64,000 bases of DNA from Rhodopseudomonas rhenobacensis (lineage in GTDB: Bacteria; Pseudomonadota; Alphaproteobacteria; Rhizobiales; Xanthobacteraceae). Position numbers and translations under genes: made by a program. How positions within the stretch are numbered: the stretch's first letter is position 1; each line of letters opens with the position of its first letter. The notes below the pieces were generated by a model. It ran no database searches. It was not told the DNA's origin and worked only from the letters and a program-made list of their open reading frames with translations. Below, piece by piece: positions 55,237-63,923 of this stretch. The stretch is from assembly GCF_014203125.1 (NCBI RefSeq), contig NZ_JACHIH010000031.1, positions 1-64,000 on the forward strand. The letters run 5' to 3'.

Positions 55237-55976
55237 GACTTCACCGTGAAACGCGCGAAGGTGGTTTTCGAACTAGGCGACTCGCAGTTCGATGCGAATT
55301 CGCGCGAGGCCGCTTCGTCGAGACGTTCGGCGTCGGCCATGATGAAGGGCTCGAAATAGCGCTTGGTCGACGCGACCGCCTCCGGCGGCACCGCCGCGAG
55401 CTGATTGGCGACCTCCATCGCATGCGCCAGCGCCGCGCCGGGCTCGACGAGATCGTCGACGAGGCCGATCCGTTCGGCTTCGACCGCGTCGATCGGCTTG
55501 GCGCCCCAGGTCAGCCGCCGCGCCCGCACCGGCCCGACCCGCGCCACCAGCGCGGCAAGGCCCCACGGCGGCAGCCAGCCGTTCGGCGCTTCCGGCAGAT
55601 GCCAGCGCGCGTTGGAGGCGCTGACCACGATGTCGCAGCACGCAGCGAGGATGAAGCCGCCGCCGAGCGCGTAGCCTTCCACCGCGGCGATCACCGGCTT
55701 TGCGCGGTAGCCGATCGAGCGGGCGAACGAAGCCGTGACCGCTTCGTGATGGCACATCTCGCCGATCGACAGCCCGGCCAGTTCCTTGAGGTCGCTGCCG
55801 GCGCAGAACGCCGGCGCGGCCCCGGTCAACACGATCGCGCGTACTGCGTCGTCGTGTTCGGCCGACGCCAGGGCGGCGCCGAGTTCGGCGATCAGGTCGG
55901 AGCCGAGCGCGTTGCGGCGTTGCGGCCGGTCGATGGTCACCACCGCCACCGCGTCCTGTAACTGGTACTTGATCAT
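55233..55976 (-). CDS. Enoyl-CoA hydratase/isomerase family protein (paralog 2)
   Basis: 247 aa from ATG at 55976; the upstream frame to 56171 is within the oxidoreductase gene. Crotonase fold with FCAGSDLKEL and AVEGYALGGGFILAACCD. Shares with paralog 1 the WHLPEAPNGWLPPWGLAALVARVGPV block, so the two arose by duplication and may act on consecutive or similar CoA esters. Confidence 0.9.
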   Translation of the reverse strand: MIKYQLQDAVAVVTIDRPQRRNALGSDLIAELGAALASAEHDDAVRAIVLTGAAPAFCAGSDLKELAGLSIGEMCHHEAVTASFARSIGYRAKPVIAAVEGYALGGGFILAACCDIVVSASNARWHLPEAPNGWLPPWGLAALVARVGPVRARRLTWGAKPIDAVEAERIGLVDDLVEPGAALAHAMEVANQLAAVPPEAVASTKRYFEPFIMADAERLDEAASREFASNCESPSSKTTFARFTVKS

Positions 55977-55987
55977 GCTGAGGCGTC

Positions 55988-57325
55988 CTATTGGCCGATG
56001 CGCGCGCCGTCGGCATTCACCGCGGCGCGGACGTCGCGGCCGTCGATCTGGCGAGGCGCGAGGTTGTTGCGGATCGCCATCACGGCGGCGTGGCCGATGG
56101 CGTGGCCGTAGGCGAAGCACTGCGCGGTGACGCGGGCGGAAGCGACCGCCTCGTGCTCCGCGGACAGACAACGTCCGGCGACCAGCAGCCCTTCGCCGCG
56201 TTCGGGGACGAAGCAGCCATACGGCACTTCGTAGTAATCATTGAGCAGCCATTCGACCTTGGGCTTGGCGCCGCTGTGCAGCTCGATCGGCCACGGCGAC
56301 ACCGCGATGCCATCGGCGAATTTGCTGCCTTGCACGACGTCGGCATTCATCAGCCGGGTGACGCCGGAGACCTGCCGGGTCTGCCGCACGCCGACCTGGA
56401 CGCCGGTGTCGTTGAGGAACGCATTTTCGCAGCCGACCAGGTTGTCGTGGAAGAATCGCGCGTATTCGCGCGCCTGCAGCCGTCCTTCGATTTCCGCGTC
56501 GGTGAAGTCGCGCGCGAACAAGGTGTTGAGCTCGCGGCCGTCCGCGCCGATGATGCGCGTGCAGTTGCACAACAGCTCGTTCGGCCGCGTGGTGGCGAAC
56601 AGCCAGATCTTGGCGCGCGGCAGCACATAGTCGCCGGCATTGTGCTTCGCCTTGATCAGGTCGGAGACTTTTTCCGGCATGATGGTGTCGGCGCCGTATT
56701 CGGCGGTGAAGCGCTCGACGTCGACCCCCATCATCCGGAAGATCATCGTCGGGTTCTGCACCTTGCCGTGATCGCCGACGAAGTTCGGCAGCCCGGCCAT
56801 CGCCACGACGTCAGCGTCGCCGCTGGCGTCGATCACGATCTTGCCGCGGGCGTCGAGCGGCCCCTGCTTGGTCCAGACCTGCAGCCCGGCGACCTTGTCG
56901 CCGTCCATGTGCACGCCGGTCACCACCGCATGAAACACGATGTCGACCCCGGCTTCGCGCAACATCGCATCGGCGGCTTCGCGCCAGACGTGGGGATCGT
57001 GCACCCGCGCCCAGGTCTTGCCGTACAGCACAGGATCGGCGAGGCCGCCCATCGCCTCGAGGCGGCGGCAGAACTCGTCGGCGAAGCCGAACACCACCTG
57101 CTTCGGCCCGGCGGCGATGTTGTCGGTCGCCTCATACAACCCGCAGACGGTGCCGGACAGGCCGGCGACCGCTCCGCCGCCGCAAAATCCGTAGCGCTCG
57201 ATCAGCGTGACCTTGAGCCCCTGACGGGCGGCCGAAATCGCCGCCGCGACGCCCGCGGCACCTCCGCCCACGACCATGACATCTGCGTCTATCCGACTGG
57301 AATTACGACGGTCCAAGGCTTCCAC
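55988..57325 (-). CDS. FAD-dependent oxidoreductase
   Basis: 445 aa from a GTG at 57325; a TTG at 57316 is possible. Dinucleotide fold VMVVGGGAAGVAAAISAARQG, an RYGFCGGGAVAGLSG redox-type segment, VIDASGDADVVAMAGLP and C-terminal GLLVAGRCLSAEHEAVASAR, typical of the FAD_oxidored group. May dehydrogenate a ring or reduce a double bond in the substrate; the exact reaction is unknown. First gene of a three-gene operon with the hydratase and CoA-transferase. Confidence 0.85.
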   Translation of the reverse strand: MEALDRRNSSRIDADVMVVGGGAAGVAAAISAARQGLKVTLIERYGFCGGGAVAGLSGTVCGLYEATDNIAAGPKQVVFGFADEFCRRLEAMGGLADPVLYGKTWARVHDPHVWREAADAMLREAGVDIVFHAVVTGVHMDGDKVAGLQVWTKQGPLDARGKIVIDASGDADVVAMAGLPNFVGDHGKVQNPTMIFRMMGVDVERFTAEYGADTIMPEKVSDLIKAKHNAGDYVLPRAKIWLFATTRPNELLCNCTRIIGADGRELNTLFARDFTDAEIEGRLQAREYARFFHDNLVGCENAFLNDTGVQVGVRQTRQVSGVTRLMNADVVQGSKFADGIAVSPWPIELHSGAKPKVEWLLNDYYEVPYGCFVPERGEGLLVAGRCLSAEHEAVASARVTAQCFAYGHAIGHAAVMAIRNNLAPRQIDGRDVRAAVNADGARIGQ

Positions 57326-57328
57326 CCG

Positions 57329-57351
57329 CTGATATTTTAGTGATGCATTAT
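57329..57351 (-). promoter_or_regulatory. 23-bp regulon element, copy 3 (oxidoreductase operon)
   Basis: Third copy, same orientation relative to the gene as the other two. It ends only 3 bases before the predicted GTG. Either the mRNA is close to leaderless or the true start is further in, although the FAD-binding strand leaves little room. Confidence 0.55.
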
Positions 57352-57471
57352 TGGTATCCTATAGCCGACGCCGCCCGCCCGCGCAACCGCTTTGGGTGGG
57401 CGTGGCGGGTGGCATTGGGGAGCCGGGCCGAGGCGTCGGACGAATGCCGCCGAGAAAAACCAGTTGATTTG

Positions 57472-57505
57472 GATCGCTTCGATCCAGTTTCAGATCGAAG
57501 CGATC
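57472..57505. promoter_or_regulatory. Perfect 13-bp dyad upstream of the unknown gene at 57577
   Basis: GATCGCTTCGATC and GATCGAAGCGATC are exact inverted copies around an 8-base spacer. The centre is about 88 bases before the start of the unknown gene. No T-run follows, so an operator is more likely than a terminator. Confidence 0.5.
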
Positions 57506-57576
57506 AGGCCCATTTGCTAAAATGCTTTGGGTCCGTTGACGTAGTCATCATGTGAACCCATGACGCGGGGAAAAAA

Positions 57577-58989
57577 ATGGGCAGCAGGCATTTGCTCGAA
57601 GGGCTGATAAAATTCTCAACGCGCGAGCCGTGGGTCGACCGGTTCGAGGAAATTCTGGAAGACCATCTCATACCCGCCTGCGACGAAACCGGGCTGGAGG
57701 TCGACGATGTGGTCGAGACAATCGGCCAAGATCTGTTCACAACCACGGTATGGGCCTGTGCTTTCGAAGACTTTCTGACCCGTGAATTCGACGACGGCGA
57801 GAACGTGGTCGACGATTATCTGAAGCGTCGGGGCTGGAAGGAGTCTGCGTCGGTTCGGGCCTATATGGCCGCACTGCGAGATTCGACGATGAGCCTTTAC
57901 GAGGTGAGCGACATTGTCCGCGGCTCGTTTCGGGCGCGCGACCTGATCCGCGGCGGTGAGCCGGTCCAGATCATCGAGCGCAGCGCGACCGAAAGCCTCA
58001 AGCCATGGGATCGCATTGCCGCCCGCGTCGTTCAGGTGGGGGCGCAAATGCAGATAGCTGGTGGCGTCCTGGCATTCGACCATGAGACATCCGAAGCCTT
58101 CCTCGAAACCTTTCGGAGGCTCGACTCGCTCAGCATCGAGGAAAAGCGGGAGATTGCCGAGGCGGCGGAACTAGATTTCGACGAGGACGCAGTCTCGGAA
58201 CTTTCTCCGACGGACAGGCTGCGCGCGGTGACGTCCATGTTCACGACCTTTTGGCTCATCGACGTGATCGATCGAGTCGAGGCACCGGAATTTCCCGAAT
58301 TGCACAATTCCGAAGGCGATGAACTGGTGCTTTGCGAGGTGTCGTATCCGCTCGCCGCCGACACAACCAGCGACGACATCCGAGCCGCTTTGCAGACACG
58401 TCCAGATTTTCATTCGACAAGCCCGACGTCCTGGAGCTGGGTCGAGCAGGGCAAGCCGGCGGCGGCACGATTGGCGGACGGCGAGGCAGAGGGAAGATCG
58501 CTGAGCTTCGAAACTTGGCTGGACGACGGCGCGCTGGTGCTCGGCAATATCCGGGTGGAGGAGCAGTCTGTGGTGCTCAACGCCAACTCGCGACAGCGTT
58601 GCGATCGCGGATGCGCGCTGCTGTCCGACATCCTCGGACCGCGCGTCGGCCAACCTACCGTCAAGGCGGAATCGATCGAGCAAATCATGGCTTCACACGA
58701 CGGCGCCATGCCCGATCCTCTCGATATCCCCGAGGAGCAGCAACGCGCCATCATCCACGACTACATGGACCGGCACTATCGCGACGCGCTCGACCTGCCG
58801 GTTGCCATGCTTGGAGGGAGGACGCCGCGCGCCGCGGTCACGACTGACGGCGGACGCAGCAAAGTCGTCGATTGGCTCAAGATGTTAGAAAACCACACAG
58901 CAAAGTCCGCCGACCCCAATAGCCCGATGGCTAAGTACAACTTCGGCTGGCTGTGGACGGAATTGGGCGTCGACGAACTGCGGCGGTGA
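57577..58989 (+). CDS. Protein of unknown function with Xre/MbcA-like C-terminal motif
   Basis: 470 aa, acidic, soluble, not recognised overall. The C-terminal HYRDALDLPVAMLGGRTPRAAVTTDGGRSKVVDWLKML follows the pattern seen in MbcA/ParS/Xre toxin-binding domains and in uncharacterised SEC-C-associated proteins. The first 400 residues are mainly helical, with Asp/Glu-rich stretches. GC content looks lower than in its neighbours. It stands alone between the catabolic operon and tRNA-Arg, with a 13-bp dyad upstream, and may be a late arrival next to the tRNA. Confidence 0.75.
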   Translation: MGSRHLLEGLIKFSTREPWVDRFEEILEDHLIPACDETGLEVDDVVETIGQDLFTTTVWACAFEDFLTREFDDGENVVDDYLKRRGWKESASVRAYMAALRDSTMSLYEVSDIVRGSFRARDLIRGGEPVQIIERSATESLKPWDRIAARVVQVGAQMQIAGGVLAFDHETSEAFLETFRRLDSLSIEEKREIAEAAELDFDEDAVSELSPTDRLRAVTSMFTTFWLIDVIDRVEAPEFPELHNSEGDELVLCEVSYPLAADTTSDDIRAALQTRPDFHSTSPTSWSWVEQGKPAAARLADGEAEGRSLSFETWLDDGALVLGNIRVEEQSVVLNANSRQRCDRGCALLSDILGPRVGQPTVKAESIEQIMASHDGAMPDPLDIPEEQQRAIIHDYMDRHYRDALDLPVAMLGGRTPRAAVTTDGGRSKVVDWLKMLENHTAKSADPNSPMAKYNFGWLWTELGVDELRR

Positions 58990-59040
58990 CCGAAGCGGAC
59001 GAACGGGTTGAATGGGCAGGCACGTCGCGCTGCGCGTCTG

Positions 59041-59084
59041 CCAAGGCCTGTAACTCGAACAGCCAAGGCCTGTAACTCGAACAG
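59041..59084. repeat. Exact tandem duplication of a 22-bp unit
   Basis: CCAAGGCCTGTAACTCGAAC plus AG occurs twice in direct succession, 57 bases from the 3' end of the tRNA-Arg gene. Probably replication slippage or a scar; it does not match the tRNA sequence. Confidence 0.65.
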
Positions 59085-59140
59085 CAGAGCGCTGCCGGCA
59101 ACTGCTGAATTCGCGGTTTGATTCCGAATGGTGTGACAAA

Positions 59141-59217
59141 TGGCGCGCCCGAAGAGATTCGAACTCCTGACCCCTAGATTCGTAGTCTAGTGCTCTATCC
59201 AGCTGAGCTACGGGCGC
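59141..59217 (-). tRNA. tRNA-Arg (anticodon ACG)
   Basis: 77 bases including an encoded CCA. The acceptor stem GCGCCCG pairs with CGGGCGC. The anticodon stem CTAGA/TCTAG encloses the loop CTACGAA, giving anticodon ACG (read as ICG for CGU/CGC/CGA). The T-arm GTTCGAATC is canonical. Confidence 0.96.
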
Positions 59218-59574
59218 CTGTCGCGGTGTCTGCAGCGAAAGCGCCGCAGACCGCTTGGCCTGCGCAACGTCTGGCGTTGCGAAAGCGCGCCATAGCTACC
59301 GGCTCCGGATCGGCTTGGCAAGCGTTGAACGCGAAATCGGGCGGTTCGCCGGCCGGCGTCTTAGCGGGGGCCATTTGCCCCCGGCGACGCCGGATTCGGG
59401 CGAAAACGCCGGGGTTTTTCGGTGAATTCGCGACCGCTCAAGCCCCAAGGTCGCCCGGGAGGCCGGCGGAGCGGATCGGCTAGAAAAAGAAATATGACGA
59501 GAATTTTCGGCTGTCGTGACGGCGAGCGGCTCGCGGCCGCGCCGCGGCGTGTCCTCCGCCCCTTCGGAAGCGCG
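59218..59574. other. Non-coding region between tRNA-Arg and the histidine kinase
   Basis: 357 bases. It should hold the tRNA promoter (right of 59217, minus strand), which was not resolved. Contains the hairpin GGGGGC-CATTT-GCCCCC near 59366-59382, which may end the kinase transcript. ORFs here have no ribosome site. Confidence 0.45.
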
Positions 59575-61095
59575 TCAGGCCCGCGCCCGTTCGCCGCGGA
59601 TCGCCAGCAATTCCACCGGGCGGTCGGGGATGGTGATTCGGAACGTCGCCCCGATGGTGCCCTCGACCAGATGGATGTCGCCGCCATGGGCGCGGACCAG
59701 CTCGGCGGCGATGGCGAGGCCGAGGCCGGTGCCGCCGGCGCGCACCGAGCCCTGAAACGCCTCGAACAGATGCGCGCGAGCCTTCTGCGGCACGCCCGGC
59801 CCGGTGTCGGAGACCTCGACGATCGCCACCGCGCCCTCGCGGCGGCCGGTGATGCGGATCTGCTGCACCCCGGCGTCGCCCTGCGGATGGCCTTCCAGCG
59901 CCTGGGCTGCGTTGCGCACCAGGTTGAGCAGCACGCGGAACAGCTGGTCGGGGTCGGCGTCGATGGTCAGCCCGCGCTCGATCGAGCTCACCCAGGTGAT
60001 CGAAGCGTCGGAGGCCAGGCCCGCGGTCTCCCGCACCTCGTTGACCACCGGCTCGATCAGCATCATGCGGCGATCGGGCGCGGCCTCCTGGGCGCGGCCG
60101 TAGGACAACGTCGATTGGCAGAACGCGATGGCGCGCTCCAGCGAGCGCATCAGCTTCGGCGCGAAGCGCTGCACCCGCGGATCCGGCACGCTGGCGAGCT
60201 GATCCGACAACAGCTGCGACGACGCCAAGAGGTTGCGCAGATCGTGGTTGATCTTCGACACCGCAAGCCCGAGCGCGGCGAGCCGGCTCTTCTGATGCAG
60301 CATCGACACCAGGTCGCGCTGCATGTCGGAGAGTTCGCGCTCGGCGACGCCGATTTCGTCGGTGCGCTGCGTCGGCACGATGATGTTGGCGGCGCTCTCC
60401 GGATTCTGGTGGAAGCCGACCAGATTCGCGGTGAGCCGGCGCATCGGCTGCACGAACAGGAAATGCAGCGCCAGATAGACCAGCGCCGCGGTCAGGATCG
60501 CGATGGTCAGCGACACCAGCAACAGATTGCTGGAGAACCGATACATCGCCTGGCGCAGCGGCAATTCGTCGACCACCACCTCGAGGAACTGGCCGCCGCC
60601 CGGCGCCGGGCCGATCACCCGGATCGCCTGGTTGCCGCTTTCCAACATCACCGTGAAGGAATCGACGATCGCCTCCCAGGGCGTGACGCTGCGCATGTCG
60701 ACGTCGTGGTCGATCTGCGGCGGCAGTTCGCCGCTGGCCAACAGCCGACGCTGCTGTCCCATCTTGATCGCCACCGCACGGGCGCCGATGCTGTCGAGAA
60801 TGTCGCGGGCCAAACTCTCCGGCACCATGCCGGAGGGCGAGGCGTCGAGCACCAGGGCGGCGGTATTGGCGGCCGCGAGCCGGTCGTTCAGCCGGTTCAG
60901 CCGGAAATTGGCGATCGCCGGCACATAGATCATGATCTCGGCGATCAGCACCAGCGGGATGGTGAGCAGCAACAGCTTGCCGGACAGCCCCAGCCATCGC
61001 CGGCGCCGCCATACGCGGACCTCGTCCTGCTCGGTTTGCGGTTCCAGTTGGTCGACCTTCCTGAAACTTTGGTCGCATAAGAATGCGCCCGGCAC
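59575..61095 (-). CDS. Membrane sensor histidine kinase
   Basis: 506 aa from a GTG at 61095; no in-frame ATG nearby. Two membrane helices (LLLLTIPLVLIAEIMIYVPA and LLLVSLTIAILTAALVYLAL) flank a 130-residue periplasmic sensor. A HAMP-like linker follows, then the DHp motif INHDLRNLLASSQ with the phospho-His, N-box LLNLVRNAAQAL, G1 DTGPGVP and G2 GGTGLGLAIA. Unlike the sensor at 33788 all catalytic motifs are intact. No response-regulator gene is adjacent, so it is an orphan. Confidence 0.93.
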   Translation of the reverse strand: MPGAFLCDQSFRKVDQLEPQTEQDEVRVWRRRRWLGLSGKLLLLTIPLVLIAEIMIYVPAIANFRLNRLNDRLAAANTAALVLDASPSGMVPESLARDILDSIGARAVAIKMGQQRRLLASGELPPQIDHDVDMRSVTPWEAIVDSFTVMLESGNQAIRVIGPAPGGGQFLEVVVDELPLRQAMYRFSSNLLLVSLTIAILTAALVYLALHFLFVQPMRRLTANLVGFHQNPESAANIIVPTQRTDEIGVAERELSDMQRDLVSMLHQKSRLAALGLAVSKINHDLRNLLASSQLLSDQLASVPDPRVQRFAPKLMRSLERAIAFCQSTLSYGRAQEAAPDRRMMLIEPVVNEVRETAGLASDASITWVSSIERGLTIDADPDQLFRVLLNLVRNAAQALEGHPQGDAGVQQIRITGRREGAVAIVEVSDTGPGVPQKARAHLFEAFQGSVRAGGTGLGLAIAAELVRAHGGDIHLVEGTIGATFRITIPDRPVELLAIRGERARA

Positions 61096-61276
61096 GGCCG
61101 GCGGTCAAATTACCGTTCGATCATGCGGCCCATGCGAAGATGCCGGATGATCGACTTCCGACCGCCCGGGCTCTTGAGGCTTCACTTTATATGTTGAGAT
61201 ATGATGGTGGTGTGGCGGGCGCGCGCACGCCGAATAGCCCGGCGTTGGAGGAATGCCGCCGGGACCGACGGCGTGA

Positions 61277-61305
61277 TTGACGAAAACAGGACGCTCCCGT
61301 ATAAG
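61277..61305 (+). promoter_or_regulatory. Sigma70-type promoter of rpmH
   Basis: TTGACG (61277-61282) and TATAAG (61300-61305) are spaced by 17 bases, close to consensus and fitting a highly expressed ribosomal gene. It predicts a leader of about 130 bases before the rpmH GTG. The rest of the 61096-61441 gap shows no gene. Confidence 0.7.
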
Positions 61306-61441
61306 CCGCGCCAACTGTCCGCGATGGCCCGGCTCGACCGGGGCGGTTCAATTTTGGGCCGGAAACGGGCCATGTTTGGGCCAGCATCTCCGGACTTCAT
61401 CACATTCCTCGGCTATTTGCCTGGTCAGCGGAGAACGACCC

Positions 61442-61576
61442 GTGAAGCGGACTTATCAACCCAGCAAATTGGTGCGCAAGCGCCGTCACGGCTTTCGCGC
61501 CCGCCTGGCGACTGTCGGTGGTCGCAAGGTCCTCGCAGCGCGCCGCGCCCGCGGTCGCAAGCGGCTGAGCGCCTGA
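61442..61576 (+). CDS. rpmH: Ribosomal protein bL34
   Basis: 44 aa from a GTG. The sequence [20 protein letters not shown] followed by [20 protein letters not shown] is the universal bL34 pattern. Start of the conserved rpmH-rnpA-yidC block found near the origin in many bacteria. Confidence 0.98.
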
Positions 61577-61598
61577 CGGGCGCCATCGAGATCTCATC

Positions 61599-61943
61599 AT
61601 GGATCGGTTAAGGCAGCGGGCGGACTTCATCGCCGTTGCCAATGGGGCACGGATGAGCAGGCCTGCCTTCGTGCTGCAGGGCCGTGCTCGCGACGACGAC
61701 GGCCCGATCCGGGTCGGCTTTACCGTGACCAAAAAAATCGGCACGGCCACCGAACGCAACCGAATCCGCCGCCGTCTGCGCGAAGTTGTTAAACGCGTGG
61801 ACGGCGTAGCTATGCGACCGCACAACGATTATGTGCTGGTCGGCCGCCGCGCCGCGCTCGATCGCGGCTTTTCCGTCATGATCGATGATTTCCACGTCGC
61901 GCTCGAGCGAATCGGGCGGGGTCGACAATCCCGAACTGAATGA
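61599..61943 (+). CDS. rnpA: Ribonuclease P protein component
   Basis: 114 aa. Contains RIGFTVTKKIGTATERNRIRRRLREV-type core (RVGFTVTKKIG...ERNRIRRRLRE), the RNR motif that binds RNase P RNA. 22 bases after rpmH. Processes the 5' ends of tRNAs together with the RNA subunit. Confidence 0.96.
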   Translation: MDRLRQRADFIAVANGARMSRPAFVLQGRARDDDGPIRVGFTVTKKIGTATERNRIRRRLREVVKRVDGVAMRPHNDYVLVGRRAALDRGFSVMIDDFHVALERIGRGRQSRTE

Positions 61944-61956
61944 TGAGACCTGACCG

Positions 61957-63852
61957 ATGACCGACAACCGCAACACCATCCTTGCCGTCATTCTGTCGGG
62001 CCTCGTGCTGCTCGGCTGGCAATACTTCTTCAACATCCCGCAGATGGAGAAGCAGCGCGCCGCCGAGATCGCGAGCAAGAGCCAGACCGTGAACCCGGCG
62101 CAGCCGCAAGGCGCGCAGCCGGCCAATCCGGCGACGCCGGGCGCCGCGATCCCGCAGCCCAACGCCGCCAATGCGCCCGCCGGCTCCGCGCCGAACGCCG
62201 TGCAGCCCGCGCCCGACGTCCCGGTGGTCAGCCGCGAGGCCGCGCTCGCCGCTTCGCCGCGCGTCAAGATCGACACCCCGCGGATCAGCGGCAGCATTGC
62301 GCTGAAGGGCGCGCGGATCGACGACATCGCGCTGGTGCAATTCCGCGAGACCGTCGACCCGAAGTCGCCGGCGATCGAGCTGTATTCCCCGTCCGGCTCG
62401 GCCAATCCGTATTACGCGGAGTTCGGTTGGGTCGGCGCCGCCGGCACCAACGTCAAGATCCCCGACCAGAACACCCAATGGGAACAGGAAGGCTCCGGCA
62501 GCCTGACCCCGTCGACCCCGGTTGTGTTGAAATACGACAACGGCGAGGGCCTGACCTTCCGCCGCACCATCGCGATCGACGAGCGTTACCTGTTCACCAT
62601 CAAGGACGACGTGAGCAATGTCGGCAACGCCCCGGTCACGCTGTATCCGTTCGCGCTGATCTCCCGCCACGGCACCCCGCACGTCGCCGGCTATTACATC
62701 CTGCACGAAGGCCTGGTCGGCTATCTCGGCGAGCAGGGCCTGCAGGAATACGGCTACAGCAAGATCGACGAAGCCAAGGCGGTGAACTTCAAGGTCACCA
62801 ACGGCTGGCTCGGCATCACCGACAAATATTGGGCCTCGGCGCTGCTGCCGGACACCAACGCGCAATTGCAGGCGCGGTTCTCCTCGAACCTCGCCAACAA
62901 GGTCCGCACCTACCAGACCGATTATCTGCAGGACCCGCAGACCATCGCGATCGGCGGCACCGGCACCGCCAACGCCCGGCTGTTCGCCGGCGCCAAGGAA
63001 GCCGGCACCGTCGGCATCAACTTCCCGGCGCTGGGGCTCGGCGGCTACAACAAGGCGCTCGGCCTCAACCATTTCGATCTGCTGATCGATTGGGGCTGGT
63101 TCTACTTCATCACCAAGCCGATGTTCGTCGCACTCGACTTCTTCTTCCACCTGGTCGGCAATTTCGGCATCGCCATCCTGCTGGTGACGGTGATCATCAA
63201 GGTGCTGTTCCTGCCGCTCGCCAACAAGTCTTATGCCTCGATGGCCAAGATGAAGGCGATCCAGCCGCAGCTCGCCGCGCTGAAGGAGCGTCATCCTGAC
63301 GACAAGGCCAAACAGCAGCAGGAGATGATGGAGATCTACCGCAAGGAGAAGATCAACCCGGTCGCCGGCTGTCTTCCCGTGCTGTTGCAGATCCCGGTGT
63401 TCTTCTCGCTCTACAAGGTGCTGTTCGTCACCATCGAAATGCGCCACGCGCCGTTCTACGGCTGGATCCACGACCTCTCGGCGCCGGATCCGACCAACCT
63501 GTTCAACCTGTTCGGCCTGTTGGCGTTCGATCCGACCCATCTGCCGGTGCTCGGTCACTATCTGGTGCTCGGCGCCTGGCCGATCCTGATGGGCATCACG
63601 ATGTGGGTGCAGATGAAGCTGAACCCGGCGCCGCCGGATCCGACCCAGCAGATGATCTTCGCCTGGATGCCGCTGATCTTCACCTTCATGCTGGCCTCGT
63701 TCCCGGCCGGTCTGGTGATCTACTGGGCCTGGAACAACCTGCTCTCGGTGGCGCAACAGGGCTACATCATGCGGCGCAACGGGGTGAAGGTCGAACTGTT
63801 CGACAATCTGAAATCCACCTTCGCCCGCAAGAAGAAGGCGAAGGCGACCTGA
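61957..63852 (+). CDS. yidC: Membrane protein insertase YidC
   Basis: 631 aa. N-terminal anchor helix (ILAVILSGLVLLGWQYFF), a Pro/Ala-rich linker, a large periplasmic beta domain (about 90-360), and the conserved five-helix insertase core starting at GWFYFITKPMFVALDFFFHLVGNFGIAILLVTVIIK, with the cytoplasmic hairpin rich in Lys/Gln and ending in a basic tail KKKAKAT. Inserts and folds inner-membrane proteins with or without SecYEG. Thirteen bases after rnpA; there is no yidD gene between them. Confidence 0.97.
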   Translation: MTDNRNTILAVILSGLVLLGWQYFFNIPQMEKQRAAEIASKSQTVNPAQPQGAQPANPATPGAAIPQPNAANAPAGSAPNAVQPAPDVPVVSREAALAASPRVKIDTPRISGSIALKGARIDDIALVQFRETVDPKSPAIELYSPSGSANPYYAEFGWVGAAGTNVKIPDQNTQWEQEGSGSLTPSTPVVLKYDNGEGLTFRRTIAIDERYLFTIKDDVSNVGNAPVTLYPFALISRHGTPHVAGYYILHEGLVGYLGEQGLQEYGYSKIDEAKAVNFKVTNGWLGITDKYWASALLPDTNAQLQARFSSNLANKVRTYQTDYLQDPQTIAIGGTGTANARLFAGAKEAGTVGINFPALGLGGYNKALGLNHFDLLIDWGWFYFITKPMFVALDFFFHLVGNFGIAILLVTVIIKVLFLPLANKSYASMAKMKAIQPQLAALKERHPDDKAKQQQEMMEIYRKEKINPVAGCLPVLLQIPVFFSLYKVLFVTIEMRHAPFYGWIHDLSAPDPTNLFNLFGLLAFDPTHLPVLGHYLVLGAWPILMGITMWVQMKLNPAPPDPTQQMIFAWMPLIFTFMLASFPAGLVIYWAWNNLLSVAQQGYIMRRNGVKVELFDNLKSTFARKKKAKAT

Positions 63853-63923
63853 CGATCGCGTCGCCGACGCTGTGACCGGCTGCCAATGCAGCGGACGAAA
63901 TCGGGCCTTGAGCTCACCACGTC

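Noticed and set aside
57340-57555. 71-aa plus-strand ORF downstream of the regulon element
   Set aside because: Runs through the perfect 13-bp dyad and has no ribosome site.
61876-63756. 626-aa minus-strand ORF across yidC
   Set aside because: Shadow of yidC; composition rich in His, Arg, Asp, Gln without motifs.
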